NCBI GenBank assembly: GCA_951640165.1
Contig: OX621242.1
Location: forward strand, 22,502,001-22,566,000
DNA from: Pseudoips prasinana
Lineage: Eukaryota > Arthropoda > Insecta > Lepidoptera > Nolidae
Direction of reading: 5' to 3'
Length of the DNA stretch: 64,000 bases
Of the stretch, positions 63,961 through 64,000 are shown piece after piece; the first letter of the stretch is position 1, and every line of letters begins with the position of its first letter. The translations under genes were made by a program, and so were the position numbers. The notes beneath the pieces are model-generated. The model ran no database searches, was not told the origin of the DNA, and saw only the letters and a list, made by a program, of their open reading frames with translations.

Positions 63961-64000
63961 ACCATACGTACGAGATAATTAATTTTTATTACGCACATGA

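Overview
This is eukaryotic, AT-rich DNA, almost certainly from a moth or butterfly (Lepidoptera). The evidence is the repeat content. There are tRNA-derived SINEs with ATT tails and a head reading GGTTCGATTCCC. There are R1-clade, Jockey-clade, RTE-type and CR1/Jockey-group LINE remnants of the lepidopteran kind, several interspersed repeats I recognise as common in Lepidoptera, and MITE-like foldbacks. I found no convincing host protein-coding exon, rRNA, functional tRNA, CRISPR array or bacterial feature. The window reads as intergenic, intronic or heterochromatic (possibly sex-chromosomal) DNA built from layered mobile elements.

Layout. 0-11 kb: small LINE, SINE and MITE fragments, a solo LTR on the minus strand (5487-6241), an RTE-type reverse transcriptase fragment (3511-4220), a pair of adjacent perfect hairpins (3196-3321) and a short R1-clade tail with a 13-bp target-site duplication (9800-10183). 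11.46-16.99 kb: a nearly full-length but dead Jockey-clade LINE with 5' UTR, ORF1 (three zinc knuckles), ORF2 (endonuclease plus reverse transcriptase), poly(A) and a perfect 10-bp target-site duplication. 17-26 kb: mostly unassigned AT-rich DNA, with a two-unit tandem repeat and a possible decayed DNA transposon (20.64-22.69 kb). 26.3-27.35 kb: two R1-clade 3' fragments inserted at the same target. 27.95-30.05 kb: an R1-clade reverse transcriptase pseudogene on the minus strand, split by a SINE. 30.21-31.01 kb: a very compact LTR-type element on the minus strand whose interior holds essentially one 88-codon ORF for a putative myristoylated single-pass membrane protein. 31-42.5 kb: scattered LINE tails, SINEs and a TA-flanked MITE.

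42.57-49.81 kb: a LINE of the 'craniofacial development protein 2-like' type, with a C-terminal C2H2 finger, is split inside its reverse transcriptase by a second, oppositely oriented LINE (about 45.13-48.90 kb). The inner LINE has one detected frameshift in about 910 codons of ORF2, and an ORF1 relic that resembles the FP-protein C-terminal domain. 50-64 kb: large inverted repeats, a common lepidopteran repeat, an RTE 3' end, SINEs, two copies of a 245-bp foldback MITE (one inside a SINE), and more copies of the repeats seen on the left.

No pathway or operon is present. The genes that can be read are retrotransposon enzymes, nearly all broken. The best candidate for something undescribed is the compact LTR element with the small membrane-protein ORF at about 30.3 kb. 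Next are the double R1-clade insertion with an unusually long duplication, and the scattered short-loop palindromes that look like template-switch products.
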